Shown one piece after another: positions 25,539 through 35,822 of a DNA stretch of 44,306 nucleotides. Both the position numbers and the translations under genes were made by a program. The stretch's first letter is position 1. Each line of letters begins with the position of its first letter. The stretch is from NCBI RefSeq assembly GCF_000716675.1, contig NZ_JNXT01000067.1, positions 1 to 44,306 on the forward strand. The letters run 5' to 3'. This stretch comes from Streptomyces alboflavus (GTDB lineage: Bacteria > Actinomycetota > Actinomycetes > Streptomycetales > Streptomycetaceae). The notes below the pieces were generated by a model. It ran no database searches. It saw only the letters and a list, made by a program, of their open reading frames with translations, and was not told the DNA's origin.

Positions 25539-27633
25539 TCAGCCGTTCTGGTTCAGCTCGAACCAGACCACCTTTCCCGTGCTCAGGCGCGTGGCACCCC
25601 AGCGCCGCGCCAGCCTGTTGACCAGGTAGAGCCCGCGTCCGCCCTCGTCCGTCGCGCGGGCCTGGCGCAGCCGCGGGAGCTGCGGCACGTCGTCGCCGAC
25701 CTCGCAGCGCAGCACGTCCGTGCGCAGGAGGCGCAGCGTGATCGGCCGCGTGGCGTACCGCACGGCGTTCGTGACGACCTCGCTGACGAGCAGCTCCACG
25801 GCGTCGTTCAGCTCGGTCAGGCCCCAGCGCCAGGGCGCTGCGGGCCAGCCTGCGGGCGCGCGACGGCGTGGCGTCCTCCGGTTCCAGGAACCAGTACGCC
25901 ACGTCGCTCGGTGCGATCCCGTCGAAGCGGGCGGCGAGCAGCGCGATGTCGTCGTCGCGGTCGCCGGGGCCGAGCATGTCGAGGACCTCGTCGCACAGGG
26001 CCTCAAGGGGCGGCGGGTGGTCCGGGCCGGTGAGCTGGGCGGTCGCGGCGAGCCGTTCGCGCAGCTGCTCTATGCCGGTCCAGACGTCACGGAGGCGGGA
26101 CTCGACCAGGCCGTCCGTGTAGAGCAGCAGCGTGGCGCCCGCGGGCGCGTCCAGCTCGACGGCCTCGAAGTCGACGCCGCCCACGCCGATGGGCGCGCCC
26201 GGCGGCACCCGCAGGACCTCCGCGCGGCCGCCCAGGTGCAGCAGGACGGGTGGCGGGTGGCCCGCGTTGGCGATGGTGATGCGGTGCGACACCGGGTCGT
26301 ACACCGCGTACAGGCAGGTCGCCATGCGGTCGGAGCCGAGGCGCTGGGCCTGCTCGTCCAGGTGGTGCAGGACCTCCTGGGGCGGCAGGTCGAGGCCGGC
26401 GAGGGTCTGCGCGGTGGTGCGGAGCTGGCCCATGATCGCGGCGGACGTCATGGAGTGCCCCATGACGTCGCCGACGACCAGGGCGACGCGGCTGCCGGGC
26501 AGCGGGATCGCGTCGTACCAGTCGCCGCCGACGCGGGCGGTCTCGGCGGCCGGGAGGTAGCGCGAGGCCAGGCGCACGCCGGTGGCGCGCGGCAGGGTCT
26601 CGGGGAGCATCGTGCGCTGCAGCTCGTCGGCGATGTACGCCTCGCGGCCGTACAGGACGGCCTTGTCGATGCCGAGCGCGCTGTGCGTGGCGAGCTGGGC
26701 GGCGACCAGGAGGTCGTCGGCCTCGAACGGGTGCCGGTCGGGGCGGCGCAGGAAGACAGCGGCCCCGATGACCCGACGCCGCCCCCGCAGCGGCGCCAGG
26801 ATCGCACGCTGTCCGCCGGGCACCGTGCGCCCCTCGCCGAGCAGCTCCGGCAGCGCGCCGAACGCCGTCGCGGCGTCCGCGAACACCGGCCGCACCCCGC
26901 GCAGGACCTCGGCGAGCGCGCTGCCCACCCGGACCTCGCACAGCTCCGCGGCCGACGACAGGTCGGACTGGACCTGGAGGGCGGGCAGCGTGCCGCCGTC
27001 GGTGTCCTGGTCCTCCGGGATGCGGTCGGTGCGGCGCAGCCGGAGAAGCAGCGGTCCCGCGGGGCGCTCGTCGCCCACCGGCAGCGGGTCGCGCAGATAG
27101 ACGAGGATCGCGTCCGAGAACGTCGGCACCGTGGCCCGGCACAGGCCCATCACGATCTCGTCGAGGTCGATGCCGCGGGCGATGCGCCGGGTGGCGGCGC
27201 CCACGAACCGCAGCCGGTCCCCGTCACGCCGCATCGCCGCCGGACCCGGCGGCCGGGGGCGGCCCGAACGGCGCTCGGCGCCACCGGGGGCGCCCGGTAC
27301 GTCACTCACGCCGGCGATGCCCGCCGGGCCCTCGGTGCCCGGCCTCGCGGCGTCGGGTCCTGGGTGCGGCTGGGTCGGCACGCCTTCGGGGGCCGGGCGC
27401 GGGCGGTGGCTGCCCGGGCCTTCCGTGGCGGGCGTGGACGACTGGGCGTGCTCGCTGCCCGTGCCCGTGCCCTGTTCACCCGTGCGCGCCTGCGCGGGCA
27501 GGGCGTTCACGCCCCCGGAGCCGAACGTGTCCGTCTCCGGGGCACGCAGCAGCGCCCCGCGGGGATCCGCGGGGGCGGTCGGCCGGGCAACTGGTGCCTT
27601 GCGGCCCTCGTAGGGGCTGAGGTGCTCCGTCAC
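25539..27633 (-). pseudogene. GAF-SpoIIE (PP2C) phosphatase with anti-sigma-type kinase domain, frameshifted
   Basis: The gene starts at ATG 27633 (MTEHLSPYEGRKAP). After a disordered Pro/Gly-rich ~130 aa come a GAF domain (about 150-330) and a SpoIIE phosphatase domain with VGGDWYDAIPLPG, GDVMGHSM, LLYTDGLVE and DDDIALLA. Just after RRLARSALA the frame breaks near 25827-25830. The first frame then runs as nonsense into the catalase gene. The next frame continues at once with WGLTELNDAVELLVSEVVTN and a HATPase domain ending at 25541-25539 (DEGGRGLYLVNRLA, FELNQNG). Restoring two bases in the GCGCTGG run would join them as about 698 aa, the usual layout of Streptomyces Rsb-type phosphatases. 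The phosphatase domain can still be made; the kinase half lacks its own obvious start. Either a real mutation or a sequencing error. Confidence 0.85.
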
Positions 27634-27689
27634 GCGTTTCGAATCCGTCCGTCCGGGGCTGCGCGCCGCGCGCGCCGTCCAAGCGTTGC

Positions 27690-28367
27690 TCAGCCGCGTC
27701 GGCAGTGCAGGAATAACTGGTGCTCGGGTGGTGAATCGATCCTCGCCGGTGCGTACGAGTACGACTCCTCGTGGGCGATGTCGAAGCCGGCGTCCCGCAC
27801 GACGTGCCGCAGTTCGTCCCGCAGGTAACCGGATACCCGGATCGTGTGCCCCAGGAACGGAATTGCCGCGTCGTCAAGGTCGGCCTCGACCATGGACAGT
27901 GCCAGCAGACCGCCGGGCCTGAGCAGGGACCGCAGCAGTCGAAGAGCAGACGGTATCTCCTTCCGGGGCAGCATCAACAGCGCGAAGAAACAGGCAATTC
28001 CGTCGAACTGCCCCACAGCACCCGGCCCTTCACCCGAGGGGCGCAGATCCGCCAGATCCACCCGGCGGAACTCGGCCATCGGCGGCGGTACGTTCACCCG
28101 CGCCAGGTCCAGCATGCCCGCCGACAGGTCGACGCCGAGCACCGAGTGGCCCGCGTCGGCCAGCTGCCGGGCCGTCGGCAGGCCCGTGCCGCAGCCCACG
28201 TCCAGGATCCGGGAGCCCGCGGGGAGTTCCTCGGCGAGGCGGCGGCCGGCCGCGAGCTGGCCCGACTTGTGCGGGAACGCGACGTCGTAGGCCGAGCCGA
28301 TGGCGTCGAACGCCTCGGCCTGGCCCGTGCGGTCGTGGCCGCCAGGCGCGTCGTATGCCTCGCTCAC
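27690..28367 (-). CDS. class I SAM-dependent methyltransferase
   Basis: This 225-aa protein starts at GTG 28367 (SEAYDAPGGHDR) with AAGGAG upstream. Motif I ILDVGCGTGLPTARQLA is classical, followed by VLGVDLSAGMLDLAR (acidic loop), FDGIACFFALLMLPR and LRPGGLLALSMVEAD. These place it with the Methyltransf_25/UbiE-like group acting on small molecules. The substrate is unknown. It lies 57 bp upstream of the SpoIIE-type gene on the same strand, so the two may be cotranscribed. The short gap to the DUF402 gene has no terminator that I could see. Confidence 0.88.
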   Translation of the reverse strand: MSEAYDAPGGHDRTGQAEAFDAIGSAYDVAFPHKSGQLAAGRRLAEELPAGSRILDVGCGTGLPTARQLADAGHSVLGVDLSAGMLDLARVNVPPPMAEFRRVDLADLRPSGEGPGAVGQFDGIACFFALLMLPRKEIPSALRLLRSLLRPGGLLALSMVEADLDDAAIPFLGHTIRVSGYLRDELRHVVRDAGFDIAHEESYSYAPARIDSPPEHQLFLHCRRG

Positions 28368-28483
28368 GTTCAGCCGCTCCTTGATGACATCCTGTCAGGC
28401 GCTCTGGGGGCACGAGGAGTTGTCGCTGTGCGCCCTTGCGGAGGACGATCCTACGTTTGAACCACGGGGGCGCATCAAGGGTC

Positions 28484-29167
28484 TCATGAGGACACGTGCG
28501 CGGGCGTACGGTCCCAGTCATGGGGGAGGGCGGGAATCCGCCACGACGGGTCCGGGCGCCAGCTCGGCCAGTCGTCCCCGAAAGGAGGGCCCCAGGCGCG
28601 GATGACGTCCACGGCCGCGTGACCCGCCTCGCGCACCGCCGCCGCCTTCCGCTCGCTCATCAGGCCCGCCCGCTGGGCCTGGGCGAACTCGTCCTCGTCG
28701 TGCCAGCGCCAAGTCCCGTCCGGGCGTACGGAGATGTCCAGGAAGTGGTCCTCGGAGTCCACCCCGCCGTGCCAGCGGGTCCTCGGCTCCTCCAGGTTCA
28801 CGTACCAGTTCTTGAACCGCCAGCCCGGCTCCCAGAACAGCCACACCGACCACGGCTCGTCCGGCCGCGCCAGCTTCAGCACGCCCGTCCCGAACCAGTG
28901 GTCCCTGCGCGTCGTCCGCGGCTTCGTGTACCGCGTGGCCAACGGCTCCCGGTGCACCGGAGTCCCGTCTTCAAGCACCGGCTTCACGCACTCCGTGCCC
29001 GGTGCCATCCAGACGGCGAGGAGGTCCTCCTCGTCCCGCACGACGGTGACGGGCCGACAGATGTGGAACCCGTCACCGGCGTTCTCCCGGTACCGCCACA
29101 GAATCCGCGCCCCCGGCTCCCACCGCGCCGCCTTCGCCGCGCCCGTTCCACCACCGTCGTCTGTCAT
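28484..29167 (-). CDS. DUF402 (FomD-like) protein
   Basis: This encodes 227 aa. The DUF402 core is recognisable: ILWRYRENAGDGFHICRPVTVV, LLAVWMAPGTE, WSVWLFWEPGWRFKNWYVNL, then DHFLDISVRPDGTWRWHDEDEF. The conserved Asp/Glu residues and the FKNWYVNLE-type strand form the metal-dependent nucleotide-phosphate hydrolase site of FomD and of nucleoside di/triphosphate phosphatases in this family. A housekeeping nucleotide phosphatase is therefore the best guess, with no specific substrate. The start is ATG 29167 with a TAATAT -10 box 6 nt upstream and no ribosome-binding site. Confidence 0.82.
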   Translation of the reverse strand: MTDDGGGTGAAKAARWEPGARILWRYRENAGDGFHICRPVTVVRDEEDLLAVWMAPGTECVKPVLEDGTPVHREPLATRYTKPRTTRRDHWFGTGVLKLARPDEPWSVWLFWEPGWRFKNWYVNLEEPRTRWHGGVDSEDHFLDISVRPDGTWRWHDEDEFAQAQRAGLMSERKAAAVREAGHAAVDVIRAWGPPFGDDWPSWRPDPSWRIPALPHDWDRTPAHVSS

Positions 29168-29173
29168 GAACAG

Positions 29174-29179
29174 ATATTA
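29174..29179 (-). promoter_or_regulatory. -10 element TAATAT of a probable leaderless promoter
   Basis: On the minus strand TAATAT, CTGTTC, then ATG at 29167. It is five of six to TATAAT-type consensus and lies in otherwise GC-rich DNA. Confidence 0.6.
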
Positions 29180-29200
29180 GGCTTCCCCAACCCCGCCCCT

Positions 29201-29365
29201 TCCCGAAACCGGGGGCTGCCGCCCCCGGACCCCCGCTATCGGCGCTCCGTGCCTCGTCCTCAATCGCCGGACAGGCTGGATCATGTGCTGCTGTATTTCA
29301 GCCCCTCCGGCGTTTGAGGAGCGGGGGTCTGGGGGCGGAGCCCCCAGTTTCGGTGAAGGGGTGGG
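29201..29365. repeat. large imperfect palindrome built from dispersed elements
   Basis: The left arm (29201-29280) and right arm (29300-29365) each combine two known Streptomyces repeats: CCGGCGTTTGAGGA and GGGGGTCTGGGGGCGGAGCC, with CAGTTTCGG. They occur in opposite orders on the two arms. Together they can fold into a hairpin of about 160 nt between the DUF402 and fumC genes. It probably ends the fumC transcript. Confidence 0.7.
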
Positions 29366-29386
29366 CCTGGGGCGCCCCGCGAAGGC

Positions 29387-30820
29387 CTACGGCCGCGTCA
29401 TCCGCAAGACGTCCAGCGCCGCGTCCAACTGCTCAAGCGTCAGATCGCCCCGCTCGACGTACCCACCGTCGAGGACCACCTCACGAATGGTCCGGCGCTC
29501 CGCCAGCGCCCGCTTGGCCACCTTCGCCGCCTCCTCGTACCCGATGTACTTGTTGAGCGGCGTGACGACGGACGGCGACGACTCGGCGTACTCCAGGGCC
29601 CGCTCGCGGTGGGCGACGATGCCGTCGACCGTCCGGTCGGCGAGCAGCCGCGCCGCGTTGGCGAGCAGCCGCACCGACTCCAGGACGTTCTTGGCGATGA
29701 CGGGCAGCATGACGTTGAGCTCGAAGTTCCCGGAGGCCCCGGCGACGGCGACGGTGGTGTCGTTGCCGGTGACCTGCGCGGCGACCATGAGGACGGCCTC
29801 GGGAATGACGGGGTTGACCTTGCCGGGCATGATCGAGGACCCGGGCTGGAGGTCGGGGAGGCTGATCTCGGCGAGCCCGGTCCGCGGCCCGGAGGCCATC
29901 CAGCGCAGGTCGTTGGAGATCTTGGTGAGGCCGACGGCGATGGTCCGCAGCTGCCCGGAGGTCTCCACGACCCCGTCGCGCGCCCCCTGCGCCTCGAAGT
30001 GATCCCGCGCCTCGGTCAGCGGAATCCCGGTGGCCCGGGCGACCTCGGCGATGACGGCGGCGGAGAACCCGGGCGGGGTGTTGATGCCGGTGCCCACGGC
30101 GGTCCCGCCGAGCGGCAGTTCGGCGAGCCGCGGCAGCGAGGCCCGCAGCCGCTCGACCCCGTACCGCACCTGCGCCGCGTACCCCCCGAACTCCTGCCCG
30201 AGGGTGACGGGCGTGGCGTCCATCAGATGCGTACGCCCGGACTTGACGACGTCGGCGAACTCCTCGGCCTTGCGTTCAAGAGCCGTCGCCAGGTGATCGA
30301 GGGCGGGGATCAGATCACCCGTCACGGCGGCGGTGGCCGCGATGTGGAGGGAGGAGGGGAAGACGTCGTTCGAGGACTGCGAGGCGTTGACGTGGTCGTT
30401 GGGGTGGACGTCCCGGCCGAGCCGCTCGGTGGCGAGGGTGGCGATGACCTCGTTGGTGTTCATGTTGGACGAGGTGCCGGAGCCGGTCTGGAAGACGTCG
30501 ACGGGGAAGTGCGCGTCCCAGCGGCCTTCGGCGACCTCGCGGGCGGCGGACACGACGGCCCCGGCGATGTCCTTGTCGAGCACGCCGAGGTCGGCGTTGA
30601 CCTTCGCGGCGGCCGCCTTGATCTCGGCGAGGGCCGCGATATGGGCGCGCTCCAGGCGCTGGCCGGAGATGGGGAAGTTCTCCACGGCGCGCTGGGTCTG
30701 GGCCCGCCACTTGGCGTCGGCCGGCACCCGCACCTCGCCCATGGAGTCGTGTTCGACGCGGTATCCGCCCTGGTCAACGCCGTTGTCTCGGCCCTGCTCG
30801 CCGCTGTCGCCGCCGCTCAT
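29387..30820 (-). CDS. fumC: class II fumarate hydratase FumC
   Basis: This 477-aa, iron-independent fumarase interconverts fumarate and malate in the TCA cycle. The superfamily signature [11 protein letters not shown] is present, as are [14 protein letters not shown], the [12 protein letters not shown] catalytic His region and [12 protein letters not shown]. The start is ATG 30820 with GGAAGGA upstream. The first 26 residues are variable and an in-frame ATG precedes [11 protein letters not shown], so a slightly shorter form is possible. A class I fumarase lies 3.2 kb away on the same strand, giving the organism both types. It is divergent from the secreted hydrolase. Confidence 0.96.
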   Translation of the reverse strand: MSGGDSGEQGRDNGVDQGGYRVEHDSMGEVRVPADAKWRAQTQRAVENFPISGQRLERAHIAALAEIKAAAAKVNADLGVLDKDIAGAVVSAAREVAEGRWDAHFPVDVFQTGSGTSSNMNTNEVIATLATERLGRDVHPNDHVNASQSSNDVFPSSLHIAATAAVTGDLIPALDHLATALERKAEEFADVVKSGRTHLMDATPVTLGQEFGGYAAQVRYGVERLRASLPRLAELPLGGTAVGTGINTPPGFSAAVIAEVARATGIPLTEARDHFEAQGARDGVVETSGQLRTIAVGLTKISNDLRWMASGPRTGLAEISLPDLQPGSSIMPGKVNPVIPEAVLMVAAQVTGNDTTVAVAGASGNFELNVMLPVIAKNVLESVRLLANAARLLADRTVDGIVAHRERALEYAESSPSVVTPLNKYIGYEEAAKVAKRALAERRTIREVVLDGGYVERGDLTLEQLDAALDVLRMTRP

Positions 30821-30905
30821 GTCCGCTGGTCCTTCCGTGCTTCCGGGTACGCAACTGCCTCAAAAAGTTGAGCACTTGTCTTGTTCGGAGTATTCCCAAG
30901 CCCCC

Positions 30906-30930
30906 TACCCACCAGTAAAAACCGTGGGTA
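30906..30930. promoter_or_regulatory. inverted repeat TACCCAC-N11-GTGGGTA in the fumC/hydrolase divergent region
   Basis: Perfect 7-bp arms at 30906-30912 and 30924-30930 flank an A-rich centre, 22 bp before the hydrolase start. It may act as an operator or a leader hairpin. No known box was recognised. Confidence 0.4.
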
Positions 30931-30951
30931 ACACGAAACCGGGGAGGCGCA

Positions 30952-32499
30952 ATGAAGCGCGTTCAACGCGTCGGAAGAGTCGGCGCGAGCCGACTGCGCG
31001 GCACACTCACGGCGGCGGCCGCCGTCACGGTCCTGATCGGCGGGGCCGCCACGGCCGTCCCGGCGCAGGCGGCGGACCCCAAGGGCCCCGCCCCCGCGGC
31101 GACGCCCCTGTCGCCGGAGCTCGAGAAGATCCGCGCCGCCGAGGCCACCAAGCTGTACGGCGACCCCGCCGAGCGCCCGCTCGCCGACCGCAAGACCGGC
31201 CTGATCTCCCTCGGCGACAGCGAGATCAGCGGCGAGGGCATCGGGACGTACGAGCCGGGCACCAACGGCCCCGACAACTGGTGCCACCGCTCGCCGGACG
31301 CCGCCATCCACCGCACCGGCATCCCCGCGGACGTCACGTACAACGTGGCCTGCTCGGGCGCGCAGACCGTCAACATCAGGATCGGCGGCCAGAAGCAGTA
31401 CGCGGACGAGCTGGTGCAGAGCGACAACCTCGCCATCAAGGCCCGCAACACCCGGATCAAGACGATCCTGCTCGTCATCGGCGCCAACGACGACCTGCAG
31501 TTCGCACCCGTCATGACCGACTGCGTGACCCGCTACCTGACCCTCCAGGGCCCCTGCGCGCCCAAGTACAAGGACGGCTGGCAGGCCCGCGTCGACGCGC
31601 TCGTGCCCAAGGTCGAGCAGTCCGTGCGCGATCTGCGCACCGTCATGGACCAGGCGGGCTACGCGGGCGACGACTACAAGCTCGTCGTCATGGGCTACCC
31701 GAGCCCGATCGGCCCCGACTTCCGCGACAACCCGAAGTTCCCCGGCAAGCTGGCCTGCGGCGGCCTCGGGTACGACTCCGACACCGAGTGGGGCCGCAAC
31801 GAGGCCGTGCCCGCCTTCGAGCGCGGCATGCGCAGGGCCGCGAAGAACTCCGGCGCGCTCTACCTCGACAACTCCCGGCTCTTCCACGGCCACGAGGTCT
31901 GCATGGAGGACACCTGGGCCCGCGGCCTGTACGTGGACCTGACCAACCCGTTCCCGCCGGACTCCAACTCGGTCCGCCAGTCCTTCCACCCCAACGCCCG
32001 CGGCCACGGCGCCTTCGCCTCCTGCCTCACCCAGCTCCACAACTCCGGCTGGCGCGAGGGCAGCTGCGCCGACCCGGCGTCCACGGGCGGCGCGAAGCTG
32101 TACGAGGGCGGCTGGGACGACAAGTTCGCGCCCCTCACCAACGAGGCCACGAAGACCTGCGTCGACGTGGACGCGTCGAGCAGCCGCAACGGCACCAAGG
32201 TCCAGGGCTGGGACTGCACCGGCAACCGCAACCAGACCTGGTGGTACGACTCCGGCCAACGCTCGCTGCACACCGGCCTGACCCAGGACCGCTGCCTGGA
32301 CGTGCCCGACAGCTCGTACAAGGAAGGCACCGCCGTCACCCTCTGGAACTGCCACGGCGCCGCCAACCAGAAGTTCACCAAGCAGTCCGGGACCCTGCGC
32401 CCGACGGCGGACACGGCCCTGTGCTTGACCCTCGCGGGCCCGAAGGAGCCCCTGCGCCTCCAGAAGTGCACGGGCGCGGCGAACCAGAAGTTCGCGTAG
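30952..32499 (+). CDS. secreted SGNH/GDSL-type hydrolase with C-terminal ricin B lectin domain
   Basis: This encodes 515 aa from ATG 30952 with GGGGAGG upstream. The signal peptide spans roughly residues 1-41 (LTAAAAVTVLIGGAA, cleavage after AQA). The SGNH block I is ISLGDSEISGEG with Ser90; the usual GDSL is GDSE here, as in many Streptomyces lipases/esterases. VIGANDDLQF is block III with Asn, and the catalytic His346 is in RQSFHPNARGHG. Many paired Cys suggest disulfides. From about residue 375, beta-trefoil repeats with NQTWWYD, NQKFT and NQKFA motifs mark a ricin-type carbohydrate-binding domain. An extracellular esterase or lipase targeted to glycan is inferred. It is convergent with the class I fumarase. 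Confidence 0.92.
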   Translation: MKRVQRVGRVGASRLRGTLTAAAAVTVLIGGAATAVPAQAADPKGPAPAATPLSPELEKIRAAEATKLYGDPAERPLADRKTGLISLGDSEISGEGIGTYEPGTNGPDNWCHRSPDAAIHRTGIPADVTYNVACSGAQTVNIRIGGQKQYADELVQSDNLAIKARNTRIKTILLVIGANDDLQFAPVMTDCVTRYLTLQGPCAPKYKDGWQARVDALVPKVEQSVRDLRTVMDQAGYAGDDYKLVVMGYPSPIGPDFRDNPKFPGKLACGGLGYDSDTEWGRNEAVPAFERGMRRAAKNSGALYLDNSRLFHGHEVCMEDTWARGLYVDLTNPFPPDSNSVRQSFHPNARGHGAFASCLTQLHNSGWREGSCADPASTGGAKLYEGGWDDKFAPLTNEATKTCVDVDASSSRNGTKVQGWDCTGNRNQTWWYDSGQRSLHTGLTQDRCLDVPDSSYKEGTAVTLWNCHGAANQKFTKQSGTLRPTADTALCLTLAGPKEPLRLQKCTGAANQKFA

Positions 32500-32506
32500 G
32501 GAAATC

Positions 32507-32572
32507 CAGCCCGTCCGGCGTTTGAGGACGAGGCGCGAAGCGCCGAAAGGGGGGCAAGGGGGCGAAGCCCCC
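32507..32572. repeat. dispersed Streptomyces element after the hydrolase gene
   Basis: CAGCCCGTCCGGCGTTTGAG, then GACGAGGCGCGAAGCGCCGA, then GGGGGCGAAGCCCCC. The two latter parts each form small hairpins. It is the same family as the copies at 14895-15068 and 29241-29325, located between convergent genes, and may act as a terminator. Confidence 0.7.
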
Positions 32573-32634
32573 AGGTGAAGGGACGGGTAGGGGCGGCGGG
32601 GGCGAAAGAAATCCCCGCCGCCTCTTCGGGGCGC

Positions 32635-34302
<1,668 letters not shown>

Positions 34303-34391
34303 GACGCCCAATTCCTCACTCGGCAGACAGCGGCGCGACCTCCATTGGTGGCGCCCGACCAGCGTAGAGCGCCCCGGCCGCGCCGGTCCGG

Positions 34392-34410
34392 TGAGGTAAG
34401 GCTCACTTGA
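34392..34410. promoter_or_regulatory. DmdR/IdeR-type iron box
   Basis: TGAGGTAAGGCTCACTTGA matches the Streptomyces DmdR1 consensus TTAGGTTAGGCTCACCTAA at 15 of 19 positions, by my own alignment to the remembered consensus. It lies between the Fe-S fumarase (start 34302, minus) and the DUF1707 gene (start 34478, plus). Confidence 0.6.
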
Positions 34411-34465
34411 TGGCGTGCCCCTGTCCGCCCCTCGCGGGGGCTAGTCGCGATCTATCGCGTCTGGG

Positions 34466-34471
34466 TACGCT
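34466..34471 (+). promoter_or_regulatory. -10 element TACGCT of a probable leaderless promoter
   Basis: TACGCT, six nt, then GTG at 34478. TAGTCG 18 nt upstream is a weak -35. There is no Shine-Dalgarno sequence. Confidence 0.55.
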
Positions 34472-34477
34472 GACGGC

Positions 34478-35146
34478 GTGGACCTAGAGAAGCGTTCCCA
34501 GACCCCTGCCGCCAAGGCGCCCGCGCCGCTGCGCGCTTCGGACGCCGACCGAGACCGCGCCGCCGACATCCTCGCCGAGGCGCTCGCCACGGGCCGGATC
34601 GACCCGGAGGAGCACGGAGAGCGGATCGACGGGGTCTACCGCGCCAAGACCGTCGCCGAGCTCGAGCCCTTCGTCGAGGACCTGCCCGCCCCCGGCGACA
34701 AGGGCCCCTCGTTCGGGAAGGCGCCCGACCGGCCCACGCCCGGCGAGGTCCCCGAGACCGCCGACGAGACCCTGCACGCGGTCTTCGGTGACGCCGTCCG
34801 CAAGGGCCGCTGGCGCGTCGGCCGCCGCACGCACGCGTACGCCGTGTTCAGCGACGTCGTGATCGACCTCAGTGAGGCCGAGTTCGAGCACCGTCAGGTC
34901 CTGATCAAGGGATTCGCGCTGTTCGGGGACGTGAAGGTGCGCGTCCCCGAGAACATCTCGCTGCGCGGCCGCGGCACGGGCGTCTTCGGCACCGTCGAAG
35001 TGGACACCCTGGACGCCGAGGAGAAGGACGCGCCGGTCGTCTTCGTCGAGGGATTCGCCGTCTTCGGCGACATCAAGGCCCGCCCCAAGCGCGGAAAGCT
35101 CATCCGTGACCTGCGCGGATATCTGCGCAAGCGTCTTGAGGGCTGA
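34478..35146 (+). CDS. DUF1707 domain protein with LiaF-like C-terminal region
   Basis: This encodes 222 aa from GTG 34478. The N-terminal DUF1707 (LRASDADRDRAADILAEALATGRI, DPEEHGERIDGVYRAKT) spans about residues 17-60. After a Pro-rich linker, a beta-rich C-terminus follows: HAVFGDAVRKGRWRVGRRTH, AVFSDVVIDLSEAEF, FALFGDVKVRVPENI and FAVFGDIKARPKRG. The repeated FGD turn is the pattern of LiaF/DUF2154 (toast-rack) sheets. No membrane helix is seen, so it is probably cytoplasmic or peripheral. LiaF-like proteins act in envelope-stress signalling; here the function is unknown. It is probably leaderless and shares its upstream region with the iron box. Confidence 0.82.
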   Translation: MDLEKRSQTPAAKAPAPLRASDADRDRAADILAEALATGRIDPEEHGERIDGVYRAKTVAELEPFVEDLPAPGDKGPSFGKAPDRPTPGEVPETADETLHAVFGDAVRKGRWRVGRRTHAYAVFSDVVIDLSEAEFEHRQVLIKGFALFGDVKVRVPENISLRGRGTGVFGTVEVDTLDAEEKDAPVVFVEGFAVFGDIKARPKRGKLIRDLRGYLRKRLEG

Positions 35147-35327
35147 GCCCGCCGCCCGCCGCCGCGGCGCACGGGCGACCGCTCGACGACGACACGTTCC
35201 GGCCACCCGCGCCGTCCGGCAGGAACCGGAGCTTCCGTACACCGGAACACAGTGCATAGGCCCGCACACAGCGGGTAGAGCTTCGGGCATCGTCTCTCGC
35301 TCGCGAAGCCGTCGTCAGGAGTAGACC

Positions 35328-35744
35328 GTGCTGCAACCGACGCATCAGTCCCTGCAGGTCGCCGTACCGGCGGAGGGGGCCTCCCCGGCACGAGCGCAGT
35401 CGGGCGCTTGGGGAAGGGTGCCAGCGCGCGAGCGGGACCAGGACAACCCATGGCACTCCGACGCCGTGTGCCGCCGGGACGAGGCCGGACTGTTCTTCGC
35501 CCCGTCCAAGGAGCCCACCGCGGCCCGGCTCTCCCGCGAGGAGGCGGCGAAGCGCGTCTGCGCCCGCTGTCCGGTGATGGTCGAGTGCCGCGAGCACGCC
35601 CTGCTCCAGCCCGAGCCGTACGGCGTCTGGGGTGGCCTGACCGCCGCCGAGCGCCGCGTGGTCCTGGCCCGGCGCCGTCGGCGCGACCTGGAGCTCCAGA
35701 AGGCCACCCGCACCGCCGCGGGCACCATCGCCGCCGCGGGCTGA
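35328..35744 (+). CDS. WhiB-family Fe-S transcription factor
   Basis: A 138-aa Wbl protein from GTG 35328 with AGGAG 6 nt upstream. The four cluster-binding cysteines are Cys48, Cys78, Cys81 and Cys87 (VCRRDEAGLFF, VCARCPVMVECREHA). The beta-turn PYGVWGGLTAAERR follows, then a basic RRRRRD tail for DNA contact. The first 40 residues are variable. Wbl proteins carry a 4Fe-4S cluster, bind sigma-HrdB/RpoV region 4 and regulate development, redox or antibiotic resistance. From memory, the Wbl gene next to glpX in S. coelicolor is called wblI; I did not verify this. It is convergent with glpX. Confidence 0.93.
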   Translation: MLQPTHQSLQVAVPAEGASPARAQSGAWGRVPARERDQDNPWHSDAVCRRDEAGLFFAPSKEPTAARLSREEAAKRVCARCPVMVECREHALLQPEPYGVWGGLTAAERRVVLARRRRRDLELQKATRTAAGTIAAAG

Positions 35745-35798
35745 GCCCACCGCGAACTCCGGGCCCACCGAGAACTCCGGACCCACCGAGAACTCCGG
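35745..35798. repeat. three tandem 18-bp repeats after the wbl gene
   Basis: Units 35745-35762, 35763-35780 and 35781-35798 are all close to GCCCACCGAGAACTCCGG and begin at the base after the wbl stop codon. The unit is a multiple of three and could read AHREL repeats if the stop were bypassed. Confidence 0.85.
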
Positions 35799-35822
35799 CG
35801 CGCACGAGGCCTCGTCCGCGTG

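Noticed and set aside
29201..29365. Insertion sequence or transposon end
   Set aside because: It is a palindrome of common intergenic elements, with no transposase gene or target-site duplication.
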